Positions 41,341 through 51,934 of a stretch of 64,000 bases of DNA are shown here, piece after piece. The stretch's first letter is position 1. Each line of letters starts with the position of its first letter. The translations under genes and the position numbers were made by a program. This DNA comes from Orientallactaga sibirica. Lineage: Eukaryota; Chordata; Mammalia; Rodentia; Dipodidae. The notes under the pieces were generated by a model. It saw nothing but the letters and a program-made list of their open reading frames with translations. It ran no database searches and was not told the origin of the DNA. The stretch covers positions 1,116,001 through 1,180,000 of the forward strand of contig JAEOAD010000055.1 of assembly GCA_036365145.1 (NCBI GenBank). Reading direction: 5' to 3'.

Positions 41341-42425
41341 TTCTTAGTATTTTGACTGTACCACGTCATGAAATTAGTTCATAAAATGAAACAATTAGTC
41401 ACAAATTATGCATATGAACCATTTCTCAGTTTGCACATGGGATTCATAGGATTGAGTTCAAGTTAATATAGAGAAGCTCAATAGAAGTGCAACAGTAATA
41501 CAGGTCAGTAACAAAAACCAAGGTTCCTTGGAGGAAATCAATAGTTGGGATTATGGTCAGCTTTTCTTTAACACCTTTATTCAGTTTACTTGTTCCTCTG
41601 CCAGTTTTGTTACTGTCATGTCTAAGCTACTCTCTGGTATGAACTTGGAAGCTTCCAAATTCATTGATCTTTTGTGTATTTCAAAGGCAGCATGATTTTA
41701 AGAATACAAAGCTGGCGGCATGGCTTTTTAAGGTGACCCCTTTCCATGACTTGCTCACCTGTCCAGCCCTGGCTGTGCTGTGTCATCCCAGTAACCCTCA
41801 CCTGCCTCACCTTACAGACATGTAGCAATAACAGGTTAAAACTTTTGTTCAACTTGGGTCTTAAATATCCCCAATAACTATAATTTCTTATATCTACGAT
41901 TAAATATGGAGCAAATGTGCTCTTTTGTAATGACCACTTTTGTTTTAATTGTGCTGGAATATTGCGGAGCCAAGTGAAATCAGGATTAGCAATTCACAGT
42001 AGGGCTTGACACGAATCTGGTGCATGGGTTGGCTCTCAGCATGGGCTGAATAGTAGATGGCCTATAACAGGGTAAAAAGGATTTTCGTCAAACTGCCTTG
42101 CTCTGGCCTCAGTCGCGCCCTTTGCAACATCAGCTTGTAGAATGGAATATATGTTGGGAATTAGGATTACTAATTAGGAATCCTATTTGAAATTACTTGG
42201 CTCAACAGTTGACAATAATACCCTATTTAAACCCAAGAGAGCTATGTCCTCGTAAGTGCTGAAACTAGCATTGTCTTGTGTGCTGCTTCCAGACCTGCGG
42301 ATCATACTTTGCATTGCCTTTGTGACTGTTGAGTGTATGAAGGATCATAGGATATGCTTACATTTGCTTGCATACGTACATGTAAAAATGGAGAATCAAT
42401 GATAACAGTAAAATATGAGAAGTAT
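41341..42425. other. Single-copy sequence in duplication unit 1
   Basis: No recognised exon or repeat. Repeated at 43278-44366. Confidence 0.6.
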
Positions 42426-42451
42426 GCCAGGTGTGGTGCACACTTAATCCC
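42426..42451 (+). mobile_element. B1 SINE, cut at the duplication junction
   Basis: Only GCCAGGTGTGGTGCACAC and TTAATCCC remain before unit 2. Confidence 0.8.
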
Positions 42452-42457
42452 AAAGAT

Positions 42458-42842
42458 TTAGGCTCCTCTCTGTGGTCTGGCTCAGGTCATGGCAACATGG
42501 CCAAACGCACCAAGAAGGTCAGCATCGTCGTAAGTACGGGACCCAGTATGGTGCCTCCCTTGGCAAGATGGTGAAGAAGATTGAAATCAGCCAGCACTCC
42601 AAGTACACTTGCTCCTTCTGTGGCAAAACCAAGGTGAAGCGACAGGCAGTGCACATCTGGCACTGCAGTTCCTGCATGAAAACGGTGGCTGGCAGGGCCT
42701 GGACCTGCAACACGACTTCTGCTGTCACAGTCAAGTCTGCCATCAGAAGACTGAAGGAACTGAAGGACCAGTAGAAGCCCTATCATTTGAGACATCCCTA
42801 GCCTGCAATAAATGGGTTAATTTATGTAACAAAATCAACTTG
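42458..42842 (+). pseudogene. RPL37A: Processed pseudogene of ribosomal protein L37a (eL43), copy 2
   Basis: ATG is at 42497 and TAG ends at 42774. It carries the same missing G as copy 1, so retroposition and the frameshift came before the tandem duplication. It differs from copy 1 by one codon in the body (Ile to Met at the K-x-V-KKIE segment, ATA/ATG), where copy 2 keeps the ancestral residue. Confidence 0.93.
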
Positions 42843-42929
42843 TCTGTTATTAGTTATAATAGACATTTTGCTATGTATTCTGTCCCTATTGCACTTTCCA
42901 AAGTGGTTTTGTTGCAGGAGTGTGTGTGG

Positions 42930-43037
42930 TCCAAATTCCCCGTGTAGCTGAGGCTGACCTTGAACCCCTGATCCTCTTCTCTTAGCCTTCCAAGTTCCTG
43001 GTGGCTGGTGTTACAGGAGTGTAGCATCATGCCAGGT
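42930..43037 (-). mobile_element. Old B1 SINE (unit 2)
   Basis: Duplicate of 40993-41100. Confidence 0.6.
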
Positions 43038-43130
43038 TTAAATTTTAGTTTGCTAAAAATGTATTTCCAAAAAAGTTGTAGACATTGAAGCAGACCATTG
43101 TGTACATGAGCTTCTCTTAGTGTGTTTTTA

Positions 43131-43277
43131 TATTTTTTTCAAGGTAGGATCGCACTGTAGCCCAGGCTGACCTGGAATTCACTCTGTATTCTCCATGGTG
43201 GCCTCAAACTCAGGGTGATCCACCTACCCCTGCCTCCCAAGAGCTGGGATTAAAGGCGTGCACCACCACCCCTGGCT
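43131..43277 (-). mobile_element. B1 SINE (unit 2)
   Basis: Duplicate of 41194-41340 with fewer CpGs. Confidence 0.88.
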
Positions 43278-44366
43278 TTCTTAGTATTTTGACTGTACCA
43301 CATCATGAAATTAGTTCATAAAATGAAACAATTAGTCACAAATTATGCATATGAACCATTTCTCTCAGTTTGCACATGGGATTCATAGGATTGAGTTCAA
43401 GTTAATATAGAGAAGCTCAATAGAAGTGCAACAGTAATACAGGTCAGTAACAAAAACCAAGGTTCCTTGGAGGAAATCAATAGTTGGGATTATGGTCAGC
43501 TTTTCTTTAACACCTTTATTCAGTTTACTTGTTCCTCTGCCAGTTTTGTTACTGTCATGTCTAAGCTACTCTCTGGTATGAACTTGGAAGCTTCCAAATT
43601 CATTGATCTTTTGTGTATTTCAAAGGCAGCATGATTTTAAGAATACAAAGCTGGCGGCATGGCTTTTTAAGGTGACCCCTTTCCATGACTTGCTCACCTG
43701 TCCAGCCCTGGCTGTGCTGTGTCATCCCAGTAACCCTCACCTGCCTCACCTTACAGACATGTAGCAATAACAGGTTAAAACTTTTGTTCAACTTGGGTCT
43801 TAAATATCCCCAATAACTATAATTTCTTATATCTACGATTAAATATGGAGCAAATGTGCTCTTTTGTAATGACCACTTTTGTTTTAATTGTGCTGGAATA
43901 TTGCGGAGCCAAGTGAAATCAGGATTAGCAATTCACAGTAGGGCTTGACACGAATCTGGTGCATGGGTTGGCTCTCAGCATGGGCTGAATAGTAGATGGC
44001 CTATAACAGGGTAAAAAGGATTTTCGTCAAACTGCCTTGCTCTGGCCTCAGTCGCGCGCCCTTTGCAACATCAGCTTGTAGAATGGAATATATGTTGGGA
44101 ATTAGGATTACTAATTAGGAATCCTATTTGAAATTACTTGGCTCAACAGTTGACAATAATACCCTATTTAAACCCAAGAGAGCTATGTCCTCGTAAGTGC
44201 TGAAACTAGCATTGTCTTGTGTGCTGCTTCCAGACCTGCGGATCATACTTTGCATTGCCTTTGTGACTGTTGAGTGTATGAAGGATCATAGGATATGCTT
44301 ACATTTGCTTGCATACGTACATGTAAAAATGGAGAATCAATGATAACAGTAAAATATGAGAAGTAT
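43278..44366. other. Single-copy sequence in duplication unit 2
   Basis: Nothing recognised; same as 41341-42425. Confidence 0.6.
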
Positions 44367-44515
44367 GCCAGGTGTGGTGCACACCTTTAATCCCAGCACT
44401 CAGGAGGCAGAGAGAGGAGGATCGCCGTGAGTTCAAGGCCACCCTGAGACTACACAGTAAATTCCAGGTCAGCCTGAGCTAGAGTGAGACCCTACCTTGA
44501 AAAAACAAAAAAGCA
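44367..44515 (+). mobile_element. B1 SINE, full version of the junction B1
   Basis: Its first 30 bases match the stub at 42426. Confidence 0.88.
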
Positions 44516-44567
44516 AAACAAAAAAATATATATATGAGAAGTATGTTAAAGGGAAAAAAAAGATTTA

Positions 44568-44762
44568 GGGCTGGAGAGATGTCTCAATATTAAAGGTGGT
44601 TGCTTGCAAAGCCTGGGTTTGAGTTCCCAGTACCCACATAAAGTCAGATGCACGGAGTGACGCATGTGTCTGGAGTTTGTTTGCAGAAGTGGGAGGTCCT
44701 GGTGTACCCATTCTTTCTCCCTCTCTCTAGATATCCTGTCTGTCAAATAAATAAATATTACC
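44568..44762 (+). mobile_element. B2-like SINE
   Basis: Complete, diverged head. Confidence 0.84.
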
Positions 44763-44789
44763 AAAAAGATTGAATTCCTCAAACAACTA

Positions 44790-44994
44790 TCTTTTTATTT
44801 TATTTATTTATTGTCAAGCAGAGAGAGAGAGAGAGAGAGAATGGGCTCACCAGGGCCGCCAGTGGCTTCAAAGAAACTCCAGATGCATGTCCCACTCTGT
44901 GCATCTGGCTTTAAGTGGGTACTGGGGAATTGAACTCCAACCATTAGGCTTTGCAGGCAAGCACCTTAACCATGGAGCCAACTCTCCAGCCCCA
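44790..44994 (-). mobile_element. B2-like SINE
   Basis: Complete. Confidence 0.86.
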
Positions 44995-44995
44995 G

Positions 44996-45151
44996 CTATC
45001 TTTTTGTTTGTTTCTTGTGAGACAAGATCTCACTGTAGCCCAGGCTGGGCTGGAATGCACCCACTTCATAGTCCAGGGTAACCTCAAACTCACAGTGATC
45101 CTTTTGCCTTAGCCTCTCTAGTGCTGGGATTAAAGACATGAACCACTGTGC
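44996..45151 (-). mobile_element. B1 SINE
   Basis: Diverged, complete. Confidence 0.82.
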
Positions 45152-45311
45152 TTTTTTTGTTGTTGTTTGTTTTTCGATGTAGGGTCTCACTCAAGCTCAG
45201 GCTGACCTGGAATTCACTACGTAGTCTCAGGTAGCCTCGAACTCATGGCAATCCTCCTACCTCTGCCTCCCAAGTGCTGGGATTAAAGGCATGTGCCACC
45301 ACACTCAGCTA
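45152..45311 (-). mobile_element. B1 SINE
   Basis: Complete. Confidence 0.87.
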
Positions 45312-45779
45312 TGTGCTTTTATCTTTATTGATTTTTACTGGTTATTATTTCATATCTTATGAATTTCCTTTATTAGTAAGCATTTCCTCAAATCTGTTTG
45401 AGACATTGTTCATTTTATTTTGTGTTGATTATCCTGCTAAGAGGAATTTTCCCAGCGGTCAGCTTTGCAGTGTCCAGTGTTACCAACAAAGATGAGATCA
45501 TTCAGTCTGCTTTTCCATCCATAATAAATTGTACCACGTGTAGTGTTAGCCATTGTCAGTTATTTTGTGTTGATTATTTCTACCTTATGTAATTTTTTTC
45601 CTGCTCTCCCATCAAAACAAATTCAGGGTCAAAATGAAAGTGTCCACAAACTATCCTTTGCCTGTTACTGTCCAATCAACCTGTGCTTTGTAATGATTTT
45701 GTCCCAGTAATGTTAATGATCTTCTTTGCTCTCTTTGAGAGCCTTGGCACAAATGTAGGATTTATTTTAAAATCTATTC
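45312..45779. other. Single-copy sequence
   Basis: AT-rich. Nothing recognised. Confidence 0.5.
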
Positions 45780-45869
45780 TGGGGCTGGAGAGATGGCTTA
45801 GCCACCCTGAGACTAATTCCAGGTCAGCCTGGGCTAGAGTGAAACCCTACATTGAAAAACCAAAAAAGG
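45780..45869 (+). mobile_element. Chimeric SINE: B2-like head joined to B1 3' half
   Basis: GGGGCTGGAGAGATGGCTTAG passes into CCACCCTGAGACTAATTCC of B1. Confidence 0.8.
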
Positions 45870-46082
45870 AGGGCCGGAGAGATGGCTTAGTGGTTAAGGC
45901 ATTTGCCTGCAAAGCCAAAGGATCCTGGTTCGATTCTCCAGGACCCACGTAAGCCAGATGCACAAGGGGGCACATGCATCTAGAGTTCGTTTGTGTAGCT
46001 GGAGGCCCTGGCATGCCCATTCTCTCTCTCTGCCTCTTTTTCTCTCTCAAATAAATAAATAAATAAAATATATTTTTAAAAA
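45870..46082 (+). mobile_element. B2-like SINE
   Basis: Complete. Confidence 0.88.
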
Positions 46083-46097
46083 GAAAGACAAAAAAAC

Positions 46098-46300
46098 AGG
46101 GCTGGAGAGATGGCTTAGCAGTTAAAGTGTTTGTCTGCAAAGCCAAAGGACCCAGGTTCAATTCCCCCAGGACCCACGTAAGCCAGACACACAAGATGGT
46201 GCAAGCATCTGGAGTTTGTTTGCAGCAGCTAGAGGCCCTGGCGCACCCACTCTTTCTCTCTCTTAAATAAATAAATAAAAATCAAATGTTAAAAAAAAAC
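46098..46300 (+). mobile_element. B2-like SINE
   Basis: Complete. Confidence 0.88.
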
Positions 46301-46337
46301 AAAAATGTACATTTCTATCACATTAGACAACTGATCT

Positions 46338-46488
46338 TTATCTGTGTGCCAGGGGCTGTGCTGGTGTCTAGCACCCATTATCTCAATAAGTCCTTATCCT
46401 AGTCTTCACATGTCCAGTTTATAGTAGAAGTACATAAGACTCAGAGCAAGGAAGGGCTTGACAAAGCTACATTTAGAACCAACCCTGC
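46338..46488 (-). mobile_element. MIR
   Basis: GTGTGCCAGGGGCTGTGCTG, CATTATCTCAATAAGTCCTTATCC and GACTCAGAGCAAGGAAGGGCTTGACAAAGCTAC. Confidence 0.65.
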
Positions 46489-46489
46489 T

Positions 46490-46705
46490 GGCCTAGGTAA
46501 ATAGCTCCATAGGTAAAATGTGTGTCATGAAAGTGTGAGTTCCAATACCCAGTACCCATGGAAAATGCTGGGTATTGTGGCATGCACCTGTAATCCCAGC
46601 ACTGGGGAGGCAGAGGCAGGATGATCTTTAGAGATTACTGGCGAGTCTAGCCTAATCAGTTAGTTTAGGGGCAGTGAGAGACCCAATCTCAAAAAATAAG
46701 GCAGA
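46490..46705 (+). mobile_element. Composite SINE, first part
   Basis: GGCCTAGGTAAATAGCTCCATAGG head and GCATGCACCTGTAATCCCAGC middle to TCTCAAAAAATAAGGCAGAG. Three B1 insertions follow; the tail is at 47195. Confidence 0.65.
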
Positions 46706-46870
46706 GGCCGGGCATGGTGGCGCACGCCTTTAATCCCAGCACTCGGGAGGCAGAGGTAGGAGGATCGCCAAGAGTTCGAGGCCATCCTGAGACTACATAG
46801 TGAATTCCAGGTCAGCCTGGACCAGAGTGAGACCCTACCTCACAAAACCAAAAAAAAAAAAAAAAAAAAA
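46706..46870 (+). mobile_element. B1 SINE in composite SINE
   Basis: Flanked by GGCAGAGGC on both sides (46700 and 46871). Confidence 0.9.
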
Positions 46871-46876
46871 GGCAGA

Positions 46877-47028
46877 GGCCAGGTGTGGTGACTCATGCCT
46901 TTAATCCCAGCACTCGGGAGGCACAAGTAGGAGGATCACCTGGAATTCAAGGCCACCCTGAGACTACATAGTGAATTCTGGGCTAGAGTGAGACCCTACC
47001 TCAACAAACTAAAAAAATGAAATTTTTT
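46877..47028 (+). mobile_element. B1 SINE
   Basis: GTCAGCCT block deleted. Confidence 0.85.
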
Positions 47029-47043
47029 TAAAAGGGAGGGGAG

Positions 47044-47192
47044 AAGCCTGGTATGGTGATGCACAACTTTAATCCCAACACTCAGGAGGCACAGGTAGGA
47101 GGAATGTTGGGAGTTCGAGGCCAGTCTGGGACTACAAAGTGAAGTCTGAGTCACCCTGGGCTAGAATGAGACCCTGCCTTAAAAAAAAATAA
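47044..47192 (+). mobile_element. B1 SINE
   Basis: Complete, diverged. Confidence 0.83.
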
Positions 47193-47194
47193 GG

Positions 47195-47312
47195 GGGAAA
47201 GTAACTGAGGAGGGCACCCAATGTCAGCCTCTGGCCTCCACATGCATACATGCAACAGCACACACCCACACACATATGAACATGCAAACACACACATACA
47301 CATGCCAAAAAA
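47195..47312 (+). mobile_element. Composite SINE, displaced tail
   Basis: GTAACTGAGGAGGGCACCCAATGTCAGCC, CTCTGGCCTCCACATGC and CA-rich end complete the 46490 element. Confidence 0.6.
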
Positions 47313-47326
47313 GAACCAAGCCTAAG

Positions 47327-47530
47327 CTGGAGTGATGGCTTAGCAGTTAAGGCGCTTGCCTGGGAAGCCTAAGAACCCAGGTTCAATTCCCCAGTACCCA
47401 TGTAAGCCAAATACACAAGGTGGCGTGTGTCTCTGGAGTTCATTTGCAGTGGCTAAAGGCCCTGGTGTGCCCATTCTCTCTCTATCTGCCCCTCTCTCTC
47501 ATTCTCTCAAATAAATTAAAAGTATTTAAA
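47327..47530 (+). mobile_element. B2-like SINE
   Basis: Complete. Confidence 0.87.
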
Positions 47531-47531
47531 A

Positions 47532-47682
47532 AGCCAGGCATGGTGGTGCACACCTTTAATCCCAGCACTCAAGAGGCAGAGGTAGGAGGATTCACCATGA
47601 GTTCGGGGCAACCCTGAGACTAATTCCAAGTCAGCCTGAGCTAGAGTAAGACCCTACCTCGAAAAACCAAAAAAAAAAAGTA
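47532..47682 (+). mobile_element. B1 SINE
   Basis: Same GAGACTAATTCC deletion as the chimeric B1 at 45780. Confidence 0.87.
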
Positions 47683-47696
47683 TTTAAAAAAACAGA

Positions 47697-47910
47697 GGGC
47701 TGGAGGGATGATTTAGTGGTTAAGGCACTTGCCTCAAAAGCCAAAGGACCCAGGTTCAATTCCCCAAGACCCACATAAGCCAGATACACAAGGTAGTGCA
47801 TGCGTCTGGAGTTTGTTTGCAGTGGCTGAAAGCCCTGGTGTGCAGATTCTCACTCTCTATCTGCCTCGTTCTCTTCTCTCTCTCTCTCAAATAAATAAAT
47901 AAAATAGAAA
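47697..47910 (+). mobile_element. B2-like SINE
   Basis: Complete. Confidence 0.87.
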
Positions 47911-47929
47911 AAAGTAGAAAAAGAAAAAG

Positions 47930-48083
47930 AAGCCGGGAGTAGTGGCACACACCTTTAATCCCAGCACTCAGGAGGCAGAGGTAGAAGGATCGCTGTGAGT
48001 TCGAGGCCAGCCTGAGACTACATAGTGAATTCCAGGGCAGCCTGGGCTAGAGTGAGACCCTACCTCAAAAAAACAAACAAATA
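47930..48083 (+). mobile_element. B1 SINE
   Basis: Complete. Confidence 0.88.
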
Positions 48084-48232
48084 GAGCCGGGCATGGTGGC
48101 GCACGCCTTTAATCCCAGCACTCGGGAGGCAGAGGTAGGAGGATCGCCTTGAGTTCAAGGCCACCCTGAGACTACATAGTTAATTCCAGGTCAGCCTGGG
48201 CCAGAGTGAGACCCTACATTGCAAAAACCAAA
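48084..48232 (+). mobile_element. B1 SINE
   Basis: Complete; its tail expands into the pentamer repeat. Confidence 0.9.
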
Positions 48233-48320
48233 AATAAAATAAAATAAAATAAAATAAAATAAAATAAAATAAAATAAAATAAAATAAAATAAAATAAAAT
48301 AAAATAAAATAAAATAAAAA
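48233..48320. repeat. (AAAAT)n microsatellite
   Basis: About 17 uninterrupted units. Confidence 0.95.
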
Positions 48321-48322
48321 AA

Positions 48323-48506
48323 GGGCTGGAGAGATGGGTTAGCAGTTAAGGCGCCTGTCTGCTAAGCCTAAGTATGCTGGTTTGATTCTCCAGGTCCCAC
48401 GTTTAGCCAGACACAAAGTGATGCAAGGGCGCAATGCTGCACTTGCCCACAAGGGGGCACACGCATCTAGAGATTTTCACAGAGGCTGAGAGGCTGCTGG
48501 CGCACC

Positions 48507-48549
<43 letters not shown>

Positions 48550-48590
48550 CAAAAACAAAAACAAAACAAAACAAAAATGAAAAAGAAAAA
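48323..48590 (+). mobile_element. B2-like SINE, long variant L
   Basis: Has GTGATGCAAGGGCGCAATGC and GAGGCTGAGAGGCTGC. Confidence 0.86.
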
Positions 48591-48702
48591 GAGACCTTAG
48601 TTTAATTCTTAGTGAAATTTGGTTGGTTATAACCTCCAACATTATTCCATCTAATTTATAATTTTTGTAACTATCTTTTTGAAAAACTAAACAATTTTCA
48701 AA

Positions 48703-48893
48703 ATTTATTTCCAACAAAAGACAGAGAGAGAGAGAACAAACACAGCTGCTCCAGGGGCCTCTAGCTGCTGCAAACAAACTCCAGATGCATGCACTACTTT
48801 GTGCATCTGACTTTATTTAGGCACTGGGGAATTGAACCCATGTCATCAGGCTTGGAGGTAAGCACCTTAACTGTTGAGCCATCTCTCTAGCCC
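48703..48893 (-). mobile_element. B2-like SINE
   Basis: Complete. Confidence 0.85.
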
Positions 48894-48906
48894 CAGGAAA
48901 ACTAAA

Positions 48907-49067
48907 CTTTTTTTTTTTTTAATCATTTTTTGAGGTAGGGTCTCACTGTAGCTCAGGGTGACCTGGAATTCACTATGTAGTCTCAGGGTGGCCTTGAACT
49001 CACAGCGATCCTCCTACCTCTGCCTCCTGAGTGCTGGGATTAAAGGCATATGCCATCTTGCCTGGCT
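48907..49067 (-). mobile_element. B1 SINE
   Basis: Complete. Confidence 0.9.
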
Positions 49068-49199
49068 AATTTTTTTATTTTTTTGGTTTTTTTTCAAGAT
49101 AGGGTCTTGCTCTCTAGCCCAGACTGACCTAGAAATCACTGTGTAGTCTCAGAGTGACCTGAAGCTCACAGTGATCCACCTACACCTACCTCTGCCTCC
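49068..49199 (-). mobile_element. B1 SINE, first part (split)
   Basis: Broken at TACCTCTGCCTCCT by the next SINE; the rest is at 49522. Confidence 0.85.
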
Positions 49200-49449
49200 T
49201 TTTTTTTTTTTTTTTTTTTTTTTTGTTTAGTTTTTATTTATTTTATTTCAGAGTGACAGGCAGACAGAGAAAGAGGCAGAGAAAGAGAAAGAATGGGTGT
49301 ATCAGGGCCTCCAGCCACTGCAAATGACCTCCAGATGCATGCACCACCTTGTGCATCTGGCTTACGTGGGTCCTGGGGAATCAAGCCTTGAACCAGAATC
49401 CTTAGGCTTCACAGGCAAGAATTTAACCACTAAGCCATCTCTCCAGGCC
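49200..49449 (-). mobile_element. B2-like SINE inside a B1
   Basis: Poly(T) start; the 14-base target TACCTCTGCCTCCT is repeated at 49524. Confidence 0.87.
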
Positions 49450-49454
49450 CTAAT

Positions 49455-49455
49455 T

Positions 49456-49507
<52 letters not shown>

Positions 49508-49508
49508 T
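49455..49508. repeat. (TTTC)n microsatellite
   Basis: About 13 units on the head side of the inserted SINE. Confidence 0.93.
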
Positions 49509-49521
49509 TTTTGTTTAGCTT

Positions 49522-49577
49522 TTACCTCTGCCTCCTGAGTGCTGCAATTAAAGGCATGCCACACCATGCCAGGCTTA
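49522..49577 (-). mobile_element. B1 SINE, second part
   Basis: Completes the 49068 element to CATGCCAGGCTT. Confidence 0.8.
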
Positions 49578-49597
49578 AACATATTATATATATATAT

Positions 49598-49812
49598 GGC
49601 TGGTGCAATGGCTTAGTTGTTAAGGCACTTGCCTATGAAGCCTAAGGACCTAGGTTCGATTCCCCAGTACCCACATAGCCAGATGCACATGGTGACACAT
49701 GTGTCTGGAGTTCTTTCTGTTGCAGTAGCTGGAGACCCTGGCACACCCATTCCATCTATGTCTAGCTGCTTCTTTCTGTCTCTCTCTCTCCCAAATAAAT
49801 AAATAAGCTTTT
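49598..49812 (+). mobile_element. B2-like SINE
   Basis: Complete. Confidence 0.86.
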
Positions 49813-49824
49813 TTTTTAAATTTA

Positions 49825-50018
49825 AAAGCATTATTTATTTGCAAGCAGAGAGAGATTAAGAGAGAACAGGCACGCTAGGGCCTCTTGCCACTACAAATGA
49901 ACTCCAGATGCATGCACCACTTTGTGCGTCTGACTTTACATGAGTACTGGGGAATTGAACCCAAGCTGTTAGGCTTTGCAAGCAAATGCCTTTAACCACC
50001 AAGCCATCTTCCCAGCCC
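49825..50018 (-). mobile_element. B2-like SINE
   Basis: Complete. Confidence 0.86.
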
Positions 50019-50031
50019 ATGAAAATAATTT

Positions 50032-50186
50032 TCTTTTTTTGGTTTTATGAGGTAGGTAAGGTCTCACTCTAGCCCAGGCTGTCCTGGAATTCACTATGTA
50101 GTCTCAGGGTGGTCTCAAACTCAGTGATCCTTCTACTTCTGTCTCCCGAGTGCTGAGATTAAAGGCATGCACCACCACACCTGGCC
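50032..50186 (-). mobile_element. B1 SINE
   Basis: Complete. Confidence 0.88.
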
Positions 50187-50253
50187 CATAAAAATAATTT
50201 TTGAGTTAAGCTAATAGATAAACCAAGAGACATCACGTACATAAAAACAAAGT

Positions 50254-50300
50254 GTTTTTCACCAAGGTAGGGTCTCTCTAGCCCAGGCAGACCTACCAAA
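50254..50300 (-). mobile_element. B1 SINE fragment
   Basis: CAAGGTAGGGTCTCTCTAGCCC only. Confidence 0.6.
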
Positions 50301-50497
50301 GAATTTTTGCAACTCTGAATGAGACAAGTACAAAAATGTGTAAGTGACCCAGCACTTGGCATTTGTTGCATAAATGTGCTATACCCGCTTGCCAGAGTGT
50401 TAGGAAATTAACAGCACACTATTAATATTCAATACATGGGTATCAAATGCCCATTCTAATATTGAAACTTAGTAGCCAATAGTGAAGAAGTAACAAT

Positions 50498-50706
50498 GGG
50501 CTGGAGAGATGACTTAGTGGTTAAGGCATTTGCCTGTGAAGCCAAAGGATCCAGGTTCGATTCCCCAGGACCCTTGTAAGCCAGATGCAAAGTGGTGCAT
50601 GCATGCTTGTTTACAGTGGCTGAAGGCCCTGGCGTGCCTGTTCTCTCTCTTTCTTTCTATCTGCCTCTTTCTCGCTCTCAAATAAATAAATGTTTTTTTT
50701 AAAACG
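50498..50706 (+). mobile_element. B2-like SINE
   Basis: Complete. Confidence 0.87.
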
Positions 50707-51254
50707 AAAAAAAGAACATTGCAGTCTGTCCTTCAGTACCTAATCAGGCATCAGGCAGCCTCTCCTGACACCCAGCTTGGTTAGGAGTCTGTTCTGGGCT
50801 CCCATGACCCTGTCCATAAGCTTCCCTATCTACCTGTTATCCTCAGGGACAAAAACCCAAGGGGGTCTGATTCATCTCTGTGACCCAGAGTTCATACCAA
50901 CTCAAGGCTTCTTGCAAGCAAAAGTTCAATAAACAGTGGTTAAATTAATGAATCAATCCATCAATTAACGTGACAAGTACATAGACTATATAGATAATCC
51001 AGACACAAAGAAAAAATACACATTAAATGACGTTAGGGACAAAAGTAAATAAACAGATCTGCAGGAGCCCATCGTAGCCAATTTAAGCTCCTACATGGCA
51101 GCGGCAGCACAAGGGAAGAGCCTTGACATACCCGGTTCAATTCCTGCCTCAGCCATGTTCAAGCTGGGCATCCTCTGTTATGTCCCACCTGCACCCATTG
51201 TCTCATCCAGTCTTGCAGACCTCTCTGAGTAGATACAAATTAACCAAGGTAACA
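50707..51254. other. Single-copy sequence
   Basis: No gene seen; an eroded MIR is possible at 51100-51200. Confidence 0.45.
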
Positions 51255-51321
51255 GATGCTCTGTGTGGTATAGAGGCAGATGGGATTTGAGATAGATCAT
51301 CCTGGATTTAGGTCCCTAAAT
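51255..51321 (+). mobile_element. MIR 5' fragment
   Basis: GTGTGGTATAGAGGCAGATGGG and CATCCTGGATTTAGGTCC. A truncated B1 interrupts it at 51322. Confidence 0.4.
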
Positions 51322-51427
51322 CCACTGACTGTGAGTTCAAGGCCATCTGAGACTACATAGTGAATTCCAGGTCAGCCTGGGCTAGAGCGAGACTCTACCT
51401 CAAAAACCAAAAAAAAAAAAAAAAAAA
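51322..51427 (+). mobile_element. B1 SINE, 5'-truncated
   Basis: Starts GACTGTGAGTTCAAGGCC. Confidence 0.84.
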
Positions 51428-51449
51428 CCAGAAAGAAAAATATGTCTTC

Positions 51450-51533
51450 CCCACCCCCAGTACTAGGCATTGAACCTATGACCTTGCATATGCTTGGCAA
51501 ACACTCTACCGCTGGGCTATATTCCAAGACAAA
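51450..51533 (-). mobile_element. ID-like SINE
   Basis: Reverse of an ID head: GTACTAGGCATTGAACCTATGAC, GCTTGGCAAACACTCTACC. Confidence 0.55.
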
Positions 51534-51539
51534 AGTCTG

Positions 51540-51787
51540 TGTCCTTGAGACACATGTAAACATGGAGGCCAAGGTTGGAGTCACACATCCTCAAGCCAAG
51601 GAAGGCCATGGACAGATATACAAGTAGAAAGGCACAGAATAGCTTCTCTCTGAGAGTCTCCAGAACCAACCAACCCTGCCCTTGATTTCAGACTTCCAGC
51701 CTCCACAGCTGTAAGAAAATAAATTTCTGTTGCTTGAAGCCACTCTGTTTATGGTAATGAGTTCAGGCAGCTTTAGGAAATTAATAA
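51540..51787 (+). mobile_element. MLT1-like LTR, 3' part
   Basis: CCTTGATTTCAGACTTCCAGCCTCC, AATAAATTTCTGTTGCTTGAAGCCAC and GGCAGCTTTAGGAAATTAATA closely follow the MLT1 end. Confidence 0.7.
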
Positions 51788-51844
51788 ACCAATTAAGCTT
51801 GAAATTCATGTAATCAAGTGATTAGCAGATGTTAAAAACATTTT

Positions 51845-51934
51845 AAGCTGGGCATGGTGACACAGGCTGTGATCCTAGCAGTCAGGAAGCTGAGGCAGGA
51901 GGATAGAGTGTTCAAGAGTTCAAGGCCAGGGATG
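51845..51934 (+). mobile_element. Old B1 SINE, partial
   Basis: AGCTGGGCATGGTGACAC to AGTTCAAGGCCAGG. Confidence 0.6.

Larger units (their letters stand above)
40515..42451 (+). repeat. 1.94-kb tandem duplication, unit 1
   Basis: Spans the RPL37A pseudogene, a relic B1, a B1 and about 1.1 kb of single-copy DNA. It ends inside the first 30 bases of a B1, directly abutting unit 2 at AAAGATTTAGG. The offset to unit 2 is 1937. Confidence 0.95.
42452..44393 (+). repeat. 1.94-kb tandem duplication, unit 2
   Basis: About 99% like unit 1. Several differences are CpG in unit 1 and CA/TG in unit 2, for example TTCGAGG against TTCAAGG near 43140, CCGGC against CTGGC near 43275, and CACGTC against CACATC near 43301. 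At its right end the B1 that is cut short in unit 1 continues to full length. Confidence 0.95.
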
